DNA from: QNZT01 sp964651755
GTDB lineage: Bacteria; Campylobacterota; Campylobacteria; Campylobacterales; QNZT01
Direction: 5' to 3'
Assembly: GCA_964651755.1 (NCBI GenBank)
Contig: CAZYZD010000098.1
Span: forward strand, 1 to 7,114
Length of the DNA stretch: 7,114 nucleotides
Positions 1 through 6,495 of this stretch are shown in pieces (positions within the stretch are counted from its first letter, which is position 1; each line of letters opens with the position of its first letter). The notes below the pieces were generated by a model. The model made no database searches, was not told the origin of the DNA, and saw only the letters and a list, made by a program, of their open reading frames with translations. The position numbers and the translations under genes are program-made.

Positions 1-1599
1 TATCTCTTCATGAAAATAGAGATATTTCAGTAACTCTATAACGGCTGAAACATAGCGACTGTTGATGAGTTTTTTTGTGGTTTGTGTGGTGATTTTGAGT
101 GATTTATCTTTTTCAAGCAGCAGCTCTTCTATTGTAAAAGCATCCGGGTTTGTGTGTGTGAGTATCGCAATGTCGTCTGCATGGATACCCTGTTCCAGAA
201 GGAGGAAAAGTTCAGTAACAATACCTTCTGCGACATCTTCATAATTTTCTACCTTGATATAACCGGCATTATCATTCTTTTTACATTCCTGGGGAGTGTA
301 ATTTGTAATGATATTTGCAAAAGAGTCATTGACAAACCTGACAATATTGCAATCGCTTCGGTAGTTTGTGTTAAGTTGTGCCAGTGTAACATCGTAACGT
401 TTTTGAACATAGTGGAAGAGTTCTTTTGCTCCACCCCTGAAACGGTAGATGGATTGTTTGATATCTCCGACATAAAAGAATGATTTTAATTCGCTGCTTC
501 CGACACCTGCATGAATCTCTTCAATAATCGGTTCGAGTATTTTGTACTGAACGATGTTGGTATCCTGAAATTCGTCAATCAGAAGATGGTCGATGGAAGC
601 ATCGAGCCGAAAGTATAGAAACTCTTTATCAATCTTTTCATGCAGAAGTTTGAAAAGAAGATTGGTAACATCATTGAAAGCAAGCTGATTAGTGCTGATG
701 TTTTCTTCAAGCAGAGTCTGTTTGTAAAGATCGTAGAGTTTCATATATTTGGCAAGCAGAAATTTCTCTTTATGGTTGAAATAGAGTGCCAGTTTGATTT
801 TGATTTCATGTAAAATATCATCCATCTGGGGGATATAGCACTTTTTAAAATCCCAGTAATTCAGACTCTCTTTCGCAAGCCATGTTGCCTGTTGCAATGT
901 CTCGATATTTTCAACTTTATTGAGTGCATTCCAGCCTCTGTCAGAGAGGTTGGGACAATTGTCCCTGAAAAGTTCCCTGAGAGAATCGACAAGTATCATG
1001 ATCTCTTTTTCGGTAGGGAAGGGGGCATCTTTTTCAAAAACAAGATTGCGAAGTTCCGCATCTTTTTCATAAAGATTTCCCAGAAGTGAAAAAATGTCGC
1101 CTAGTTTTTTACTTTCCTGTGCTGAAAAAAGTACCAGATCTTTGTAGGCATCAGCTTGTTTGACATTGATGAGGAAACGGAGTAAAAAGCGTTGTTCGTC
1201 GTTTAGCTCATCGATAGTAAAATCAGGCATAAGTCCGAGATGCTGGGAAAAAAGGCGAAGTACCTGAGCAAAAAATTTATCGATAGTAGAGATTCGAAGA
1301 TCTGCATTGAGATAATTTTGATACAGGATTTCACGTTTTTGAATGATTTCTGATTCTGAAACCTCCAGTGTTTGGGCAATGGCTGCGCGTTCTGCATCAC
1401 GTGAGGGAAGGTGTAGTTCGGCAAGTACTGCAGAGATACGTGCTTTCATCTCATTGGCGGCTTTGTTGGTAAAGGTAAGTGTCAGGATAGTATTTGGCTT
1501 TGCTCCCAGGTAGAGAAGGGAAATATAGCGAATTACCAGGGCAAACGTCTTACCGCTGCCTGCACTTGCTTCATATGCCAAAGAGGTGTAAAATGCCAT
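1..1599 (-). CDS. addA: AddA / RecB-like UvrD-family helicase-nuclease subunit, N-terminal 533 residues (runs off the left edge)
   Basis: Helicase subunit of the AddAB complex, which unwinds and resects double-strand DNA ends for RecA loading. I translated all 533 codons from the ATG at 1599 to base 1 and found no stop, so the gene is intact but cut by the edge. Superfamily 1A motifs appear in order: Walker A ASAGSGKT (residues 11-18), motif Ia TFTNKAANEMK (42-52), TIDKF (105-109), Walker B LLIDEFQDTN (339-348), motif III VGDIKQSIYRFRG (377-389) and NTNYRSD (410-416). The later motifs and the C-terminal RecB-type nuclease expected of AddA lie outside the window. The start is supported by AGGA at 1610-1607, seven bases upstream, and by the 1-base TAATG overlap with the addB stop, which implies translational coupling. 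A plain UvrD/PcrA helicase is unlikely given the extreme N-terminal Walker A, the long insertion between motifs Ia and II, and the adjacent AddB. Confidence 0.93.
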   Translation of the reverse strand, partial: MAFYTSLAYEASAGSGKTFALVIRYISLLYLGAKPNTILTLTFTNKAANEMKARISAVLAELHLPSRDAERAAIAQTLEVSESEIIQKREILYQNYLNADLRISTIDKFFAQVLRLFSQHLGLMPDFTIDELNDEQRFLLRFLINVKQADAYKDLVLFSAQESKKLGDIFSLLGNLYEKDAELRNLVFEKDAPFPTEKEIMILVDSLRELFRDNCPNLSDRGWNALNKVENIETLQQATWLAKESLNYWDFKKCYIPQMDDILHEIKIKLALYFNHKEKFLLAKYMKLYDLYKQTLLEENISTNQLAFNDVTNLLFKLLHEKIDKEFLYFRLDASIDHLLIDEFQDTNIVQYKILEPIIEEIHAGVGSSELKSFFYVGDIKQSIYRFRGGAKELFHYVQKRYDVTLAQLNTNYRSDCNIVRFVNDSFANIITNYTPQECKKNDNAGYIKVENYEDVAEGIVTELFLLLEQGIHADDIAILTHTNPDAFTIEELLLEKDKSLKITTQTTKKLINSRYVSAVIELLKYLYFHEEI

Positions 1600-3956
1600 T
1601 ACATAATCCTGTTGCAGATTTTCTGATAGGGACAAAAGAGGCACTTTTTCAGCTCTTCTGTCATTGTAAAGTTATACTCTGTCGCTTTGAGGCTTTCAAA
1701 GTGGCTGTAGAGCAGATCGAGTTTTTCATCAAAAAGTGCTTCTGTCTCCAGTGAACCTTTTTTTAGATCGTAATAGTAGGCATCGGCGATATTCCCCAGT
1801 TCCTGAGTAATCAGATAATAAAACTGTAGTTGGAAATCTGTTGTTTTTTCAATCGTTCTAGCGGTTGTGGAGGGGATTTTACCACTTTTGTAATCGATAA
1901 TGAAAAATTGTTCTTTGTGCCGGTCGATACGGTCGATGTTTCCTGTAAGCTGTAGATGATCAAACATAACACTGAATTTCTTTTCAGTAGCATATACTTG
2001 AAAACCTTCTGCAAAGCGTTTGATTTCATGATGGATAAATGGTTTGAGTAGTTCAATCCATTTGTCTATGATAAAGCGAAGGGAAGGGTTTTGTTCACTG
2101 CGCATGTAAAGCTCTTTTTGAAGATCAAGTAAAAGTTCTTCCTGATCAAAATAGGCAGACTTTTTTTGGTAAATCGTTTTGAGTGCATCATGTAACAGTG
2201 TTCCTACAATACGTTCATCATCAATCACTTTTGGGATTTCAAATTCACTCAGCTTTTGAATATGTTTGAAATAGTATTTGCGTTTGCAGTCGAGGAATGT
2301 TTTAAGTGCCGATGCGGAGAGGGGGATTTTGCGAAAATCATATTTTTGTATCAGATCAGCTTTTTCAAAATGCGGATTTGGTTTATGAAAAGGCAGTAAT
2401 ATATGTTTCATATCGCCCTCTTCATGAAGATATGTTGTCAGGTTTAGCTCTTCGAGGAAACGTGAGGGCTGATTTTGATCATCATGAATATAACAGATTG
2501 CAACCTCTTTTGCCTGATCGAAGATACGGCTATAGTAATATTTTTGTAAATTTTCACGGTCAGCAGGTGTTGGAAGCTGACATGCTTCTCTGATTGAAGA
2601 GGAGAGAAAAAGATCTTTTCTGCTGATACTGGGCAGAACACCTTCATTGAAATCTACGACAATCAAAGCATCCTTTTGAATACCTCGGGTTTCCAGAATT
2701 TCAAGTACAGTGATTTTACCTCCCCTTACATCGTCGAGGGTGAGTTTTGAAAGACGGTTTAAAAAGAGGTGCAAGATTTTATGAAAAGGGTAGTGACCAA
2801 GAGCAGGCAGAAGTTTTTGAAAAAGAAGCCACTCTGTTTCATAAAGCTTATATGCTTCACTCTCTTCCTTTGGGATTATTTCATGAAGTATGTTAACAAT
2901 CTCTTTTTTGCCAAGGCGTGAAGACCATTTTTTAAGCATCTCTTCTATTTTTTCCGGTTCAAAGCCCAGGTTTCGGATACGATAGTAGTTTTCGTGATTT
3001 TTTTCCATATAGTAGTTATAGAGTGCATCCAGTTTTTGATAAATGGTACTTTTACGGAAGGTAAAGCCCATAGCAAAGTTAAAATTGTTCTCCTCATCAA
3101 AGAGATTGAGAAGTTCAACTGTGGAGGATTTCGGTAATATAACTACAATATCTTCCGGAGCATACCCTTTTTGAATAAAATCGTAGACTCTTTTTTTAAC
3201 AAAGGCAATTTGTTCAATGCTGCTTTGTTGTGCGCTGACCCTGTATTTTGTTTCAGGTGTGGGTAGTGGATTTGATTCGATAATTTCTTTTGTTTGAAAA
3301 TTGAGAATATAAGCATAATCCTGTTTTAGCTGCAATCCGTAGTTTTCAAAAATAGTAACCATCTTTTGGTTAAAACGGTTGGTATGTAAATGGATGAAAA
3401 GAGGGATATGTTCTGCAATTTCCTCAAAAACTTTTAATTCAAAACGGTTAAGATAGCCTTCAAGATGAAGGTCAATTTGTGAGAAAGATTGAATATATTT
3501 TTTATTTATTTTATAGAGAGAGGGGAGTGTCATTTTGTCGACATATTTTTTCTCATGAAGTAATTCAATATATTTTTGCTGTAGTGTCTCGAGTATTTCA
3601 AGATGCTCATCGTAACTGGCATAAGTGTCAAATTGTTTAAGTGTTTTGATATCAGTAAGTTCTACGGCAAGTTCCTCAAAGAAAGAGAAGAGGTATTTGC
3701 TGTTTTTTAGAAATGTAAAAAATTCTCTGTCTATATTCAACGATCTGAAATTGGAAAAGTCACTTGCTTCTTGCATCAAGAGGATTTTACTCTCTTCATC
3801 GATAAAAGTACGTCCTGGAACAAGCAGGGCTTTTTTCTCAAATTCACCGATAGTGGTCATCTTTGGAAGAAGCATGTTTTGTGAAAGTATCCGGGTGAGT
3901 TGTTCCCGGATAGCCCTGGAGGTAGGATATATCTCCAGTTTTTTATTTTGTAGCAT
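1599..3956 (-). CDS. addB: AddB-type PD-(D/E)XK nuclease subunit with an Fe-S cysteine set
   Basis: Second subunit of AddAB, which cuts one strand and normally helps recognise recombination hotspots. The protein has 785 residues, clearly shorter than the roughly 1,160 of Bacillus subtilis AddB. Residues about 420-440 carry a UvrD-C-like segment, ETRGIQKDALIVVDFNEGVLP. The C-terminal nuclease (about 545-785) shows H589 in GTLLHDAL, D675 in GNIDRID, D688 and K690 in IIDYKSG, and a QLQFYYL motif. The 13-residue D675-D688 spacing and D-x-K match the RecB nuclease core. Cysteines C557, C772, C775 and C781 (one C, then CX2CX5C at the end) fit the 4Fe-4S staple known from AddB. No Walker A is visible at the N terminus (MLQNKKLEIYPTSRAIREQL), so this subunit probably does not hydrolyse ATP. 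The start overlaps the fixH-like gene by 14 bases; GAGG at 3963-3960 is a closely spaced ribosome site. The stop overlaps the addA start. Confidence 0.9.
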   Translation of the reverse strand: MLQNKKLEIYPTSRAIREQLTRILSQNMLLPKMTTIGEFEKKALLVPGRTFIDEESKILLMQEASDFSNFRSLNIDREFFTFLKNSKYLFSFFEELAVELTDIKTLKQFDTYASYDEHLEILETLQQKYIELLHEKKYVDKMTLPSLYKINKKYIQSFSQIDLHLEGYLNRFELKVFEEIAEHIPLFIHLHTNRFNQKMVTIFENYGLQLKQDYAYILNFQTKEIIESNPLPTPETKYRVSAQQSSIEQIAFVKKRVYDFIQKGYAPEDIVVILPKSSTVELLNLFDEENNFNFAMGFTFRKSTIYQKLDALYNYYMEKNHENYYRIRNLGFEPEKIEEMLKKWSSRLGKKEIVNILHEIIPKEESEAYKLYETEWLLFQKLLPALGHYPFHKILHLFLNRLSKLTLDDVRGGKITVLEILETRGIQKDALIVVDFNEGVLPSISRKDLFLSSSIREACQLPTPADRENLQKYYYSRIFDQAKEVAICYIHDDQNQPSRFLEELNLTTYLHEEGDMKHILLPFHKPNPHFEKADLIQKYDFRKIPLSASALKTFLDCKRKYYFKHIQKLSEFEIPKVIDDERIVGTLLHDALKTIYQKKSAYFDQEELLLDLQKELYMRSEQNPSLRFIIDKWIELLKPFIHHEIKRFAEGFQVYATEKKFSVMFDHLQLTGNIDRIDRHKEQFFIIDYKSGKIPSTTARTIEKTTDFQLQFYYLITQELGNIADAYYYDLKKGSLETEALFDEKLDLLYSHFESLKATEYNFTMTEELKKCLFCPYQKICNRIM

Positions 3957-4446
3957 TGACCTCAGTTTTACTGAAAGAAGCCAGATTGTCAGGTGTTACG
4001 ATTTTAGTCATAATTTGCCATCTGCCGATTTTTTCAACTTGAAATGTTTCAAATTGGTATTGACCATTTTCATAGCCGGTAACTTTTAGCATTTTATCGA
4101 ATTTATCAGTATCCGGCTTAGTGATTTTTACGGTAATATTTGCATCTGCAACAGGGGTGTTGTTCTCTTTTTCAAGCAAGGTGATAATAAGTGTATTGGC
4201 ACCCACGATCAATGCTTTTTTATCGATGGTAACATTGTATTTTTTGTCAAATGCCTGTTGTTTTAACAAAATATCATTAATATCTGCATCGACATCACGA
4301 TAATCTTCAAAATAGTAGTCATCCATGACAACAGGCTTGATATTTGCCTGTTGTATTGTCCAGATGCTTAATGCAATCAAACCGAAAATAGATAAAATAA
4401 TCCCTATCGGCCACCTTAGTTCACTGAGTTTACTCTGTTTTTTCAA
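3943..4446 (-). CDS. FixH-like membrane-anchored protein of cbb3 oxidase assembly
   Basis: A 167-residue protein resembling the FixH family, which accompanies cbb3 oxidase genes and is implicated in their maturation; its biochemical role is not settled. A basic N terminus (MKKQSKLSELR) is followed by one membrane helix at about 13-32. The rest is a beta-rich domain that should face the periplasm by the positive-inside rule, with VGANTLIITLLEKENNTPVADANI (shown here in part: VGANTLIITL, 81-90) and a closing GRWQIMTKI (141-149) typical of FixH beta-sandwich domains. The start is TTG: AAGGA at 4458-4454 sits seven bases upstream, and the next in-frame Met (residue 41) would remove the membrane helix. 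The gene overlaps the end of the TPM-like gene by 17 bases and the start of addB by 14. The usual partners ccoG, ccoI and ccoS are not in the window. Family assignment rests on architecture, context and recalled sequence pattern. Confidence 0.75.
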   Translation of the reverse strand: MKKQSKLSELRWPIGIILSIFGLIALSIWTIQQANIKPVVMDDYYFEDYRDVDADINDILLKQQAFDKKYNVTIDKKALIVGANTLIITLLEKENNTPVADANITVKITKPDTDKFDKMLKVTGYENGQYQFETFQVEKIGRWQIMTKIVTPDNLASFSKTEVNATK

Positions 4447-5077
4447 TAGTTGTTCCTTTAGTAAGAAATCTTGTTTTGATATATCTCCATCCGAAATAGA
4501 GAAGTGTCAGATAGAATAATATCCTTAAAATATTCATAAATGTTTTACTTTCACTTCCTATACTTGACTTTAATTTTACACCGTATGATTTGGCAATCAT
4601 GTCAGTCAAATCGGCATAGCCATTTAAAAAAGCTGCTGATGTTGGATCTGATTTTGATTTTTTGATGACAAGCAGTTTGGTAAAAGAACCCCTGAATGGA
4701 CTAAAAAGGGAATCTTTGTCAAATTTATCATCAAGATCCGGCGAGTTGAACATCTGGTTAAGCCCAAAATCTTTACGATCCATATATGTTCTGGAGAAGA
4801 TCCACAAAACATATGGGGCTTTAAGCTCTTTTAAATATCTATTTTTAATTTCAAGAAACTCTTCTTTTGTTAAATGTTCCTTTGTTACCAGTGCAATAGT
4901 AACACCTGTCTTTTCTGTTAGCTCATCTCCTATCTCTTTCATTTTGGCAATCGTTTTATCATTGATGAGTTTGTCGCCTTCGTAAATAAAACCGGCATAT
5001 GAAAAAGAGGGAAAAATAAATAGTAGTGAGATGAGAGCAGCAAAAAATGCTGCTCTCGTTGTATTTGTCAATATCAC
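4430..5077 (-). CDS. TPM-like periplasmic domain protein with signal peptide and C-terminal membrane anchor
   Basis: A 215-residue protein. Residues 1-28 look like a Sec signal peptide ending SFSYA|G (cleavage after 28). Residues about 35-165 resemble the first half of a TPM (YgcG/TLP18.3) domain: GDKLINDKTIAKMKEIGDEL, then TGVTIALVTKEHL (57-69) and VLWIFSRTY (90-98). The later part, with an acidic stretch PDLDDKFDKD (113-122), is divergent. A second helix spans about 182-200, followed by basic residues (RYIKTR), so the domain should be held on the periplasmic side with a short cytoplasmic tail. TPM proteins elsewhere act in assembly or repair of membrane complexes, or are of unknown function; a role in cbb3 oxidase assembly is inferred from position only. 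The start is uncertain: GTG at 5077 is used here, but a TTG two codons in (5071-5069) has AGG five bases upstream. The start lies five bases after the microprotein stop. Confidence 0.6.
   Translation of the reverse strand: MILTNTTRAAFFAALISLLFIFPSFSYAGFIYEGDKLINDKTIAKMKEIGDELTEKTGVTIALVTKEHLTKEEFLEIKNRYLKELKAPYVLWIFSRTYMDRKDFGLNQMFNSPDLDDKFDKDSLFSPFRGSFTKLLVIKKSKSDPTSAAFLNGYADLTDMIAKSYGVKLKSSIGSESKTFMNILRILFYLTLLYFGWRYIKTRFLTKGTTIEKTE
4454..4458 (-). promoter_or_regulatory. Ribosome binding site deciding the TTG start of the fixH-like gene
   Basis: On the minus strand AAGGA precedes TTG (4446-4444) by seven bases. It lies inside the last codons of the TPM-like gene, so ribosomes finishing that gene would sit next to it. 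There is no ATG near this site, which supports a genuine TTG start. Confidence 0.65.
5033..5057 (-). promoter_or_regulatory. Perfect 10-bp inverted repeat (RNA hairpin) inside the start of the TPM-like gene
   Basis: In the transcript GAGAGCAGCA (5057-5048) can pair fully with TGCTGCTCTC (5042-5033) across a five-U loop. It covers codons 7-15, in the signal peptide. No T-run follows, so it is not a standard Rho-independent terminator. It could slow translation initiation, pause ribosomes, or mark an RNA processing or stability boundary between oxidase subunit genes and downstream genes. Part of the symmetry comes from the peptide RAAFFAAL, encoded with GCA-GCA before and GCT-GCT after TTT-TTT. 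Confidence 0.55.
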
Positions 5078-5100
5078 CTGGATTAACCTAAAAATAGGTG
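5075..5100 (-). promoter_or_regulatory. Alternative RNA pairings covering the start of the TPM-like gene
   Basis: In the transcript CACCT (5100-5096, in the last codons of the microprotein) is complementary to AGGTG (5079-5075), which contains the GTG start and its AGG. The same CACCT region can instead form a small local hairpin, ACCTA-TTTT-TAGGT (5099-5086). The two pairings exclude each other. A ribosome translating the microprotein to its stop would open both, which suggests coupled translation. The stems are only five base pairs, so this is suggestive. Confidence 0.3.
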
Positions 5101-5187
5101 TGTGCCAGGAGTTGTAACTACCCAGACAGTAATGGCTGCCATTACTACCAGTCCGACGCTTACTACATAAAATAGTGTATCTGCCAT
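5083..5187 (-). CDS. 34-residue single-pass membrane microprotein in the cbb3 oxidase operon
   Basis: Read directly from the sequence: ATG at 5187, 34 codons, then TAA at 5085-5083. An ATG one codon earlier (5190) would add one Met. AAGGAG at 5199-5194 is the strongest ribosome site in this part of the window, six bases before the 5187 ATG and three before the other, so 5187 is preferred. The peptide begins MADTLFYVVSVGLVVMAA and ends TTPGTHLFLG. About residues 5-25 form one hydrophobic helix. It has no Lys or Arg, and its only acidic residue is D3. It fills the space between the DUF4006-type gene and the TPM-like gene almost exactly. I do not recognise a family. By analogy with small oxidase subunits such as CydX of bd oxidase or CcoM of Pseudomonas cbb3 oxidase, it could be an extra oxidase subunit or assembly factor; that is inference from size, topology and position. 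Confidence 0.75.
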   Translation of the reverse strand: MADTLFYVVSVGLVVMAAITVWVVTTPGTHLFLG

Positions 5188-5193
5188 CATTCG

Positions 5194-5199
5194 CTCCTT
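5194..5199 (-). promoter_or_regulatory. Strong ribosome binding site of the microprotein, overlapping the upstream stop
   Basis: AAGGAG in the transcript shares bases with the TAA stop of the DUF4006-type gene (TAAGGAG, 5200-5194). A near-consensus Shine-Dalgarno at proper distance is the main evidence that the short reading frame is translated. The overlap lets a terminating ribosome restart on the microprotein. Confidence 0.65.
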
Positions 5200-5416
5200 A
5201 TTTCACGATCTTGTAATGCTTTGCATTATCAGTACTGATCATTTGGATATTTGACTCATCTTCCAACTCATAAAAAGTAGTAGCATTTTGCTGCTGTGCG
5301 CCAATTGCCCAAATTGTTAAATATCCTAAAATAGCAAGTAACAACACTGTCGCAAGTATACCGCCTAAAAGACCATTTATGTTAAAACACATTCTTCTTG
5401 TTTTATTTTCTGCCAT
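5198..5416 (-). CDS. DUF4006-type single-pass membrane protein downstream of ccoP
   Basis: A 72-residue protein, MAENKTRRMCFNINGLLG onward, with one membrane helix at about 14-38 (containing LATVLLLAILGYLTIWAIGA) and a mildly acidic C-terminal tail of about 34 residues. The basic N terminus predicts N-in, C-out topology, so the tail faces the periplasm. The pattern and the place directly after ccoP match the DUF4006 family, which I know from Campylobacterota cbb3 operons; its function is unknown. A TTG two codons upstream (5422) is possible, but AAGGA at 5427-5423 is six bases from the ATG at 5416 and touches the TTG, so the ATG start is chosen. The ccoP stop TAA lies within that ribosome site, implying coupled translation. 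A role as a small oxidase subunit or assembly aid is inferred from context. Confidence 0.72.
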   Translation of the reverse strand: MAENKTRRMCFNINGLLGGILATVLLLAILGYLTIWAIGAQQQNATTFYELEDESNIQMISTDNAKHYKIVK

Positions 5417-5422
5417 ATTCAA

Positions 5423-5428
5423 TCCTTA
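5423..5428 (-). promoter_or_regulatory. Ribosome binding site of the DUF4006-type gene, embedded in the ccoP stop codon
   Basis: The transcript reads TAAGGA here: TAA ends ccoP and AAGGA is the Shine-Dalgarno, six bases before ATG at 5416-5414. The spacing excludes the TTG at 5422-5420, which directly abuts the site. Confidence 0.6.
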
Positions 5429-6250
5429 TTTCTCACCGAGTGAAAGTATGTAAGTTGCTACAGCACGTTTTTGAACATCTGTAAGTCTACCATCACTAAA
5501 TTTTGGCATGGTACCGATATATCCATCTTTACCACGATTCAGTACATCTACGACGAATGCAGGTTTACCGTATGTAGTAAGATCAGGAGATTGACCGCCA
5601 AGACCTTTTCCATCTTCACCATGACAACTTGCACAAGCACTGAATGCAGCAGGCTTTTCACCTTGCATTCCGCCTGCAATCCATGTAGCGATTGCTTTTG
5701 CATCATCACCGCTTGCCATACCGGCAGGCATTTCACCCATAGGATAGCCAAGACCTTTAGAACCTTTTTCAATAGTTTCTAAAATACCTTTTGCTGTACC
5801 CCATTTGTCAAAGCCCTGTGCTTTACCATCGATACCTGTACCGTCAAGACCGTGACAAGGTGCACACTGTACGAGATATACACCTTCACCCATTGCCATC
5901 AGTGTTTCCTGATCAGGGTTTTGCCACTTTTTCTCGAATTCTGCATTATATGCTTTTACTTCTTCGTTATATTCACCGATTTGAGAGTAAGCATTGAGCG
6001 GGTAACCCATAAACCAATACCACAATCCCCAAATCATTGTTCCTAAAAAGCTTGCAATCCAACCTGTTGGAACAGGGTTTTTATATTCGCCAATGCCATC
6101 CCAGTTTTCATCACTAAGCTCACCTGTGCTGGTGTCTGTTTTCATCTGCTTGATGTATTTACCGGCAACATATACTGTGAGGATAATAATCGCTGCTGCA
6201 CCAACCAGCGAGAGCTGATTGACAACATCACTTGATAAATTTATCTTCAT
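5426..6250 (-). CDS. ccoP: Cytochrome c oxidase cbb3-type subunit III, di-haem CcoP (FixP)
   Basis: Membrane-anchored di-haem cytochrome c that passes electrons toward the catalytic subunit of cbb3 oxidase at the periplasmic face. The protein has 274 residues. Two hydrophobic segments lie at about 12-30 and 63-81, separated by the conserved WDGIGEYKNPVPTGW region (50-64) typical of CcoP. Two class I haem sites follow: CAPCH (129-133), with a downstream Met ligand in GEMPAGM (M174 or M178), and CASCH (206-210), with M248 in GTMPKF. The C-terminal LTDVQKRAVATYILSL is the usual last helix of a cytochrome c fold. Length is normal for the family. ATG at 6250 overlaps the ccoQ stop by four bases (ATGA), and AAAGGAG (6264-6258) lies seven bases upstream. 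All key residues are present. Confidence 0.97.
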   Translation of the reverse strand: MKINLSSDVVNQLSLVGAAAIIILTVYVAGKYIKQMKTDTSTGELSDENWDGIGEYKNPVPTGWIASFLGTMIWGLWYWFMGYPLNAYSQIGEYNEEVKAYNAEFEKKWQNPDQETLMAMGEGVYLVQCAPCHGLDGTGIDGKAQGFDKWGTAKGILETIEKGSKGLGYPMGEMPAGMASGDDAKAIATWIAGGMQGEKPAAFSACASCHGEDGKGLGGQSPDLTTYGKPAFVVDVLNRGKDGYIGTMPKFSDGRLTDVQKRAVATYILSLGEK

Positions 6251-6483
6251 GCTGATTCTCCTTTATTTTTTTTCTTTTCCCAAGGTGAGGTGGTTTCTAT
6301 TGGAGTTGAGTCCAATTCATCGTCCAGTGCGATATTTGCATATTTTTCATAATCTCTGGTACCCTTTTTTTCACTGCTATAGAGATGATAGATATATCCA
6401 TAGAGTAAAAAAGCACATATTCCCGTCAATATAACATACGCATATGCCTGAATTGTATAAGCGGTCTCAAGTTCCAATGTCAT
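6247..6483 (-). CDS. ccoQ: cbb3-type oxidase subunit CcoQ (FixQ), small membrane subunit
   Basis: A 78-residue single-pass protein between ccoO and ccoP, the standard place of ccoQ. One helix spans about 12-34 (AYAYVILTGICAFLLYGYIY), followed by HLYSSEKKGTRDYEKYANIA (33-52), close to the Campylobacterota CcoQ signature in which SEKKG, RDYEKY and LALDDxLD are strongly kept. The acidic N terminus and basic region after the helix predict N-out, C-in topology. CcoQ is known to stabilise the CcoP association with the core and is not catalytic. ATG at 6483 has AGAGG (6494-6490) six bases upstream, just after the ccoO stop. The gene ends in a four-base overlap with ccoP. Confidence 0.92.
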   Translation of the reverse strand: MTLELETAYTIQAYAYVILTGICAFLLYGYIYHLYSSEKKGTRDYEKYANIALDDELDSTPIETTSPWEKKKNKGESA

Positions 6484-6495
6484 TTTACACCTCTG

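Noticed and set aside
154..483. 109-codon plus-strand open frame, and other frames in 1-1598
   Set aside because: The minus-strand addA frame is open throughout this stretch with helicase motifs in order, so these are shadows.
3625..4089. 154-codon plus-strand open frame
   Set aside because: It lies antisense to the start of addB and the end of the fixH-like gene, both strongly supported. Its Ser/Phe-rich product looks like the complement of AT-rich coding sequence and has no recognisable domain.
5033..5057. Rho-independent terminator
   Set aside because: The stem is strong, but no U-run follows it in the direction of transcription, and it lies inside a coding sequence with more operon genes downstream.
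5083..5187. CcoS as the identity of the microprotein
   Set aside because: CcoS is longer, usually 45-60 residues, with a different pattern around its helix and a charged tail; the 34-residue peptide does not match what I know of it.
5417..5422. TTG start for the DUF4006-type gene
   Set aside because: The Shine-Dalgarno AAGGA abuts the TTG, leaving no spacing, while the ATG at 5416 has six bases.
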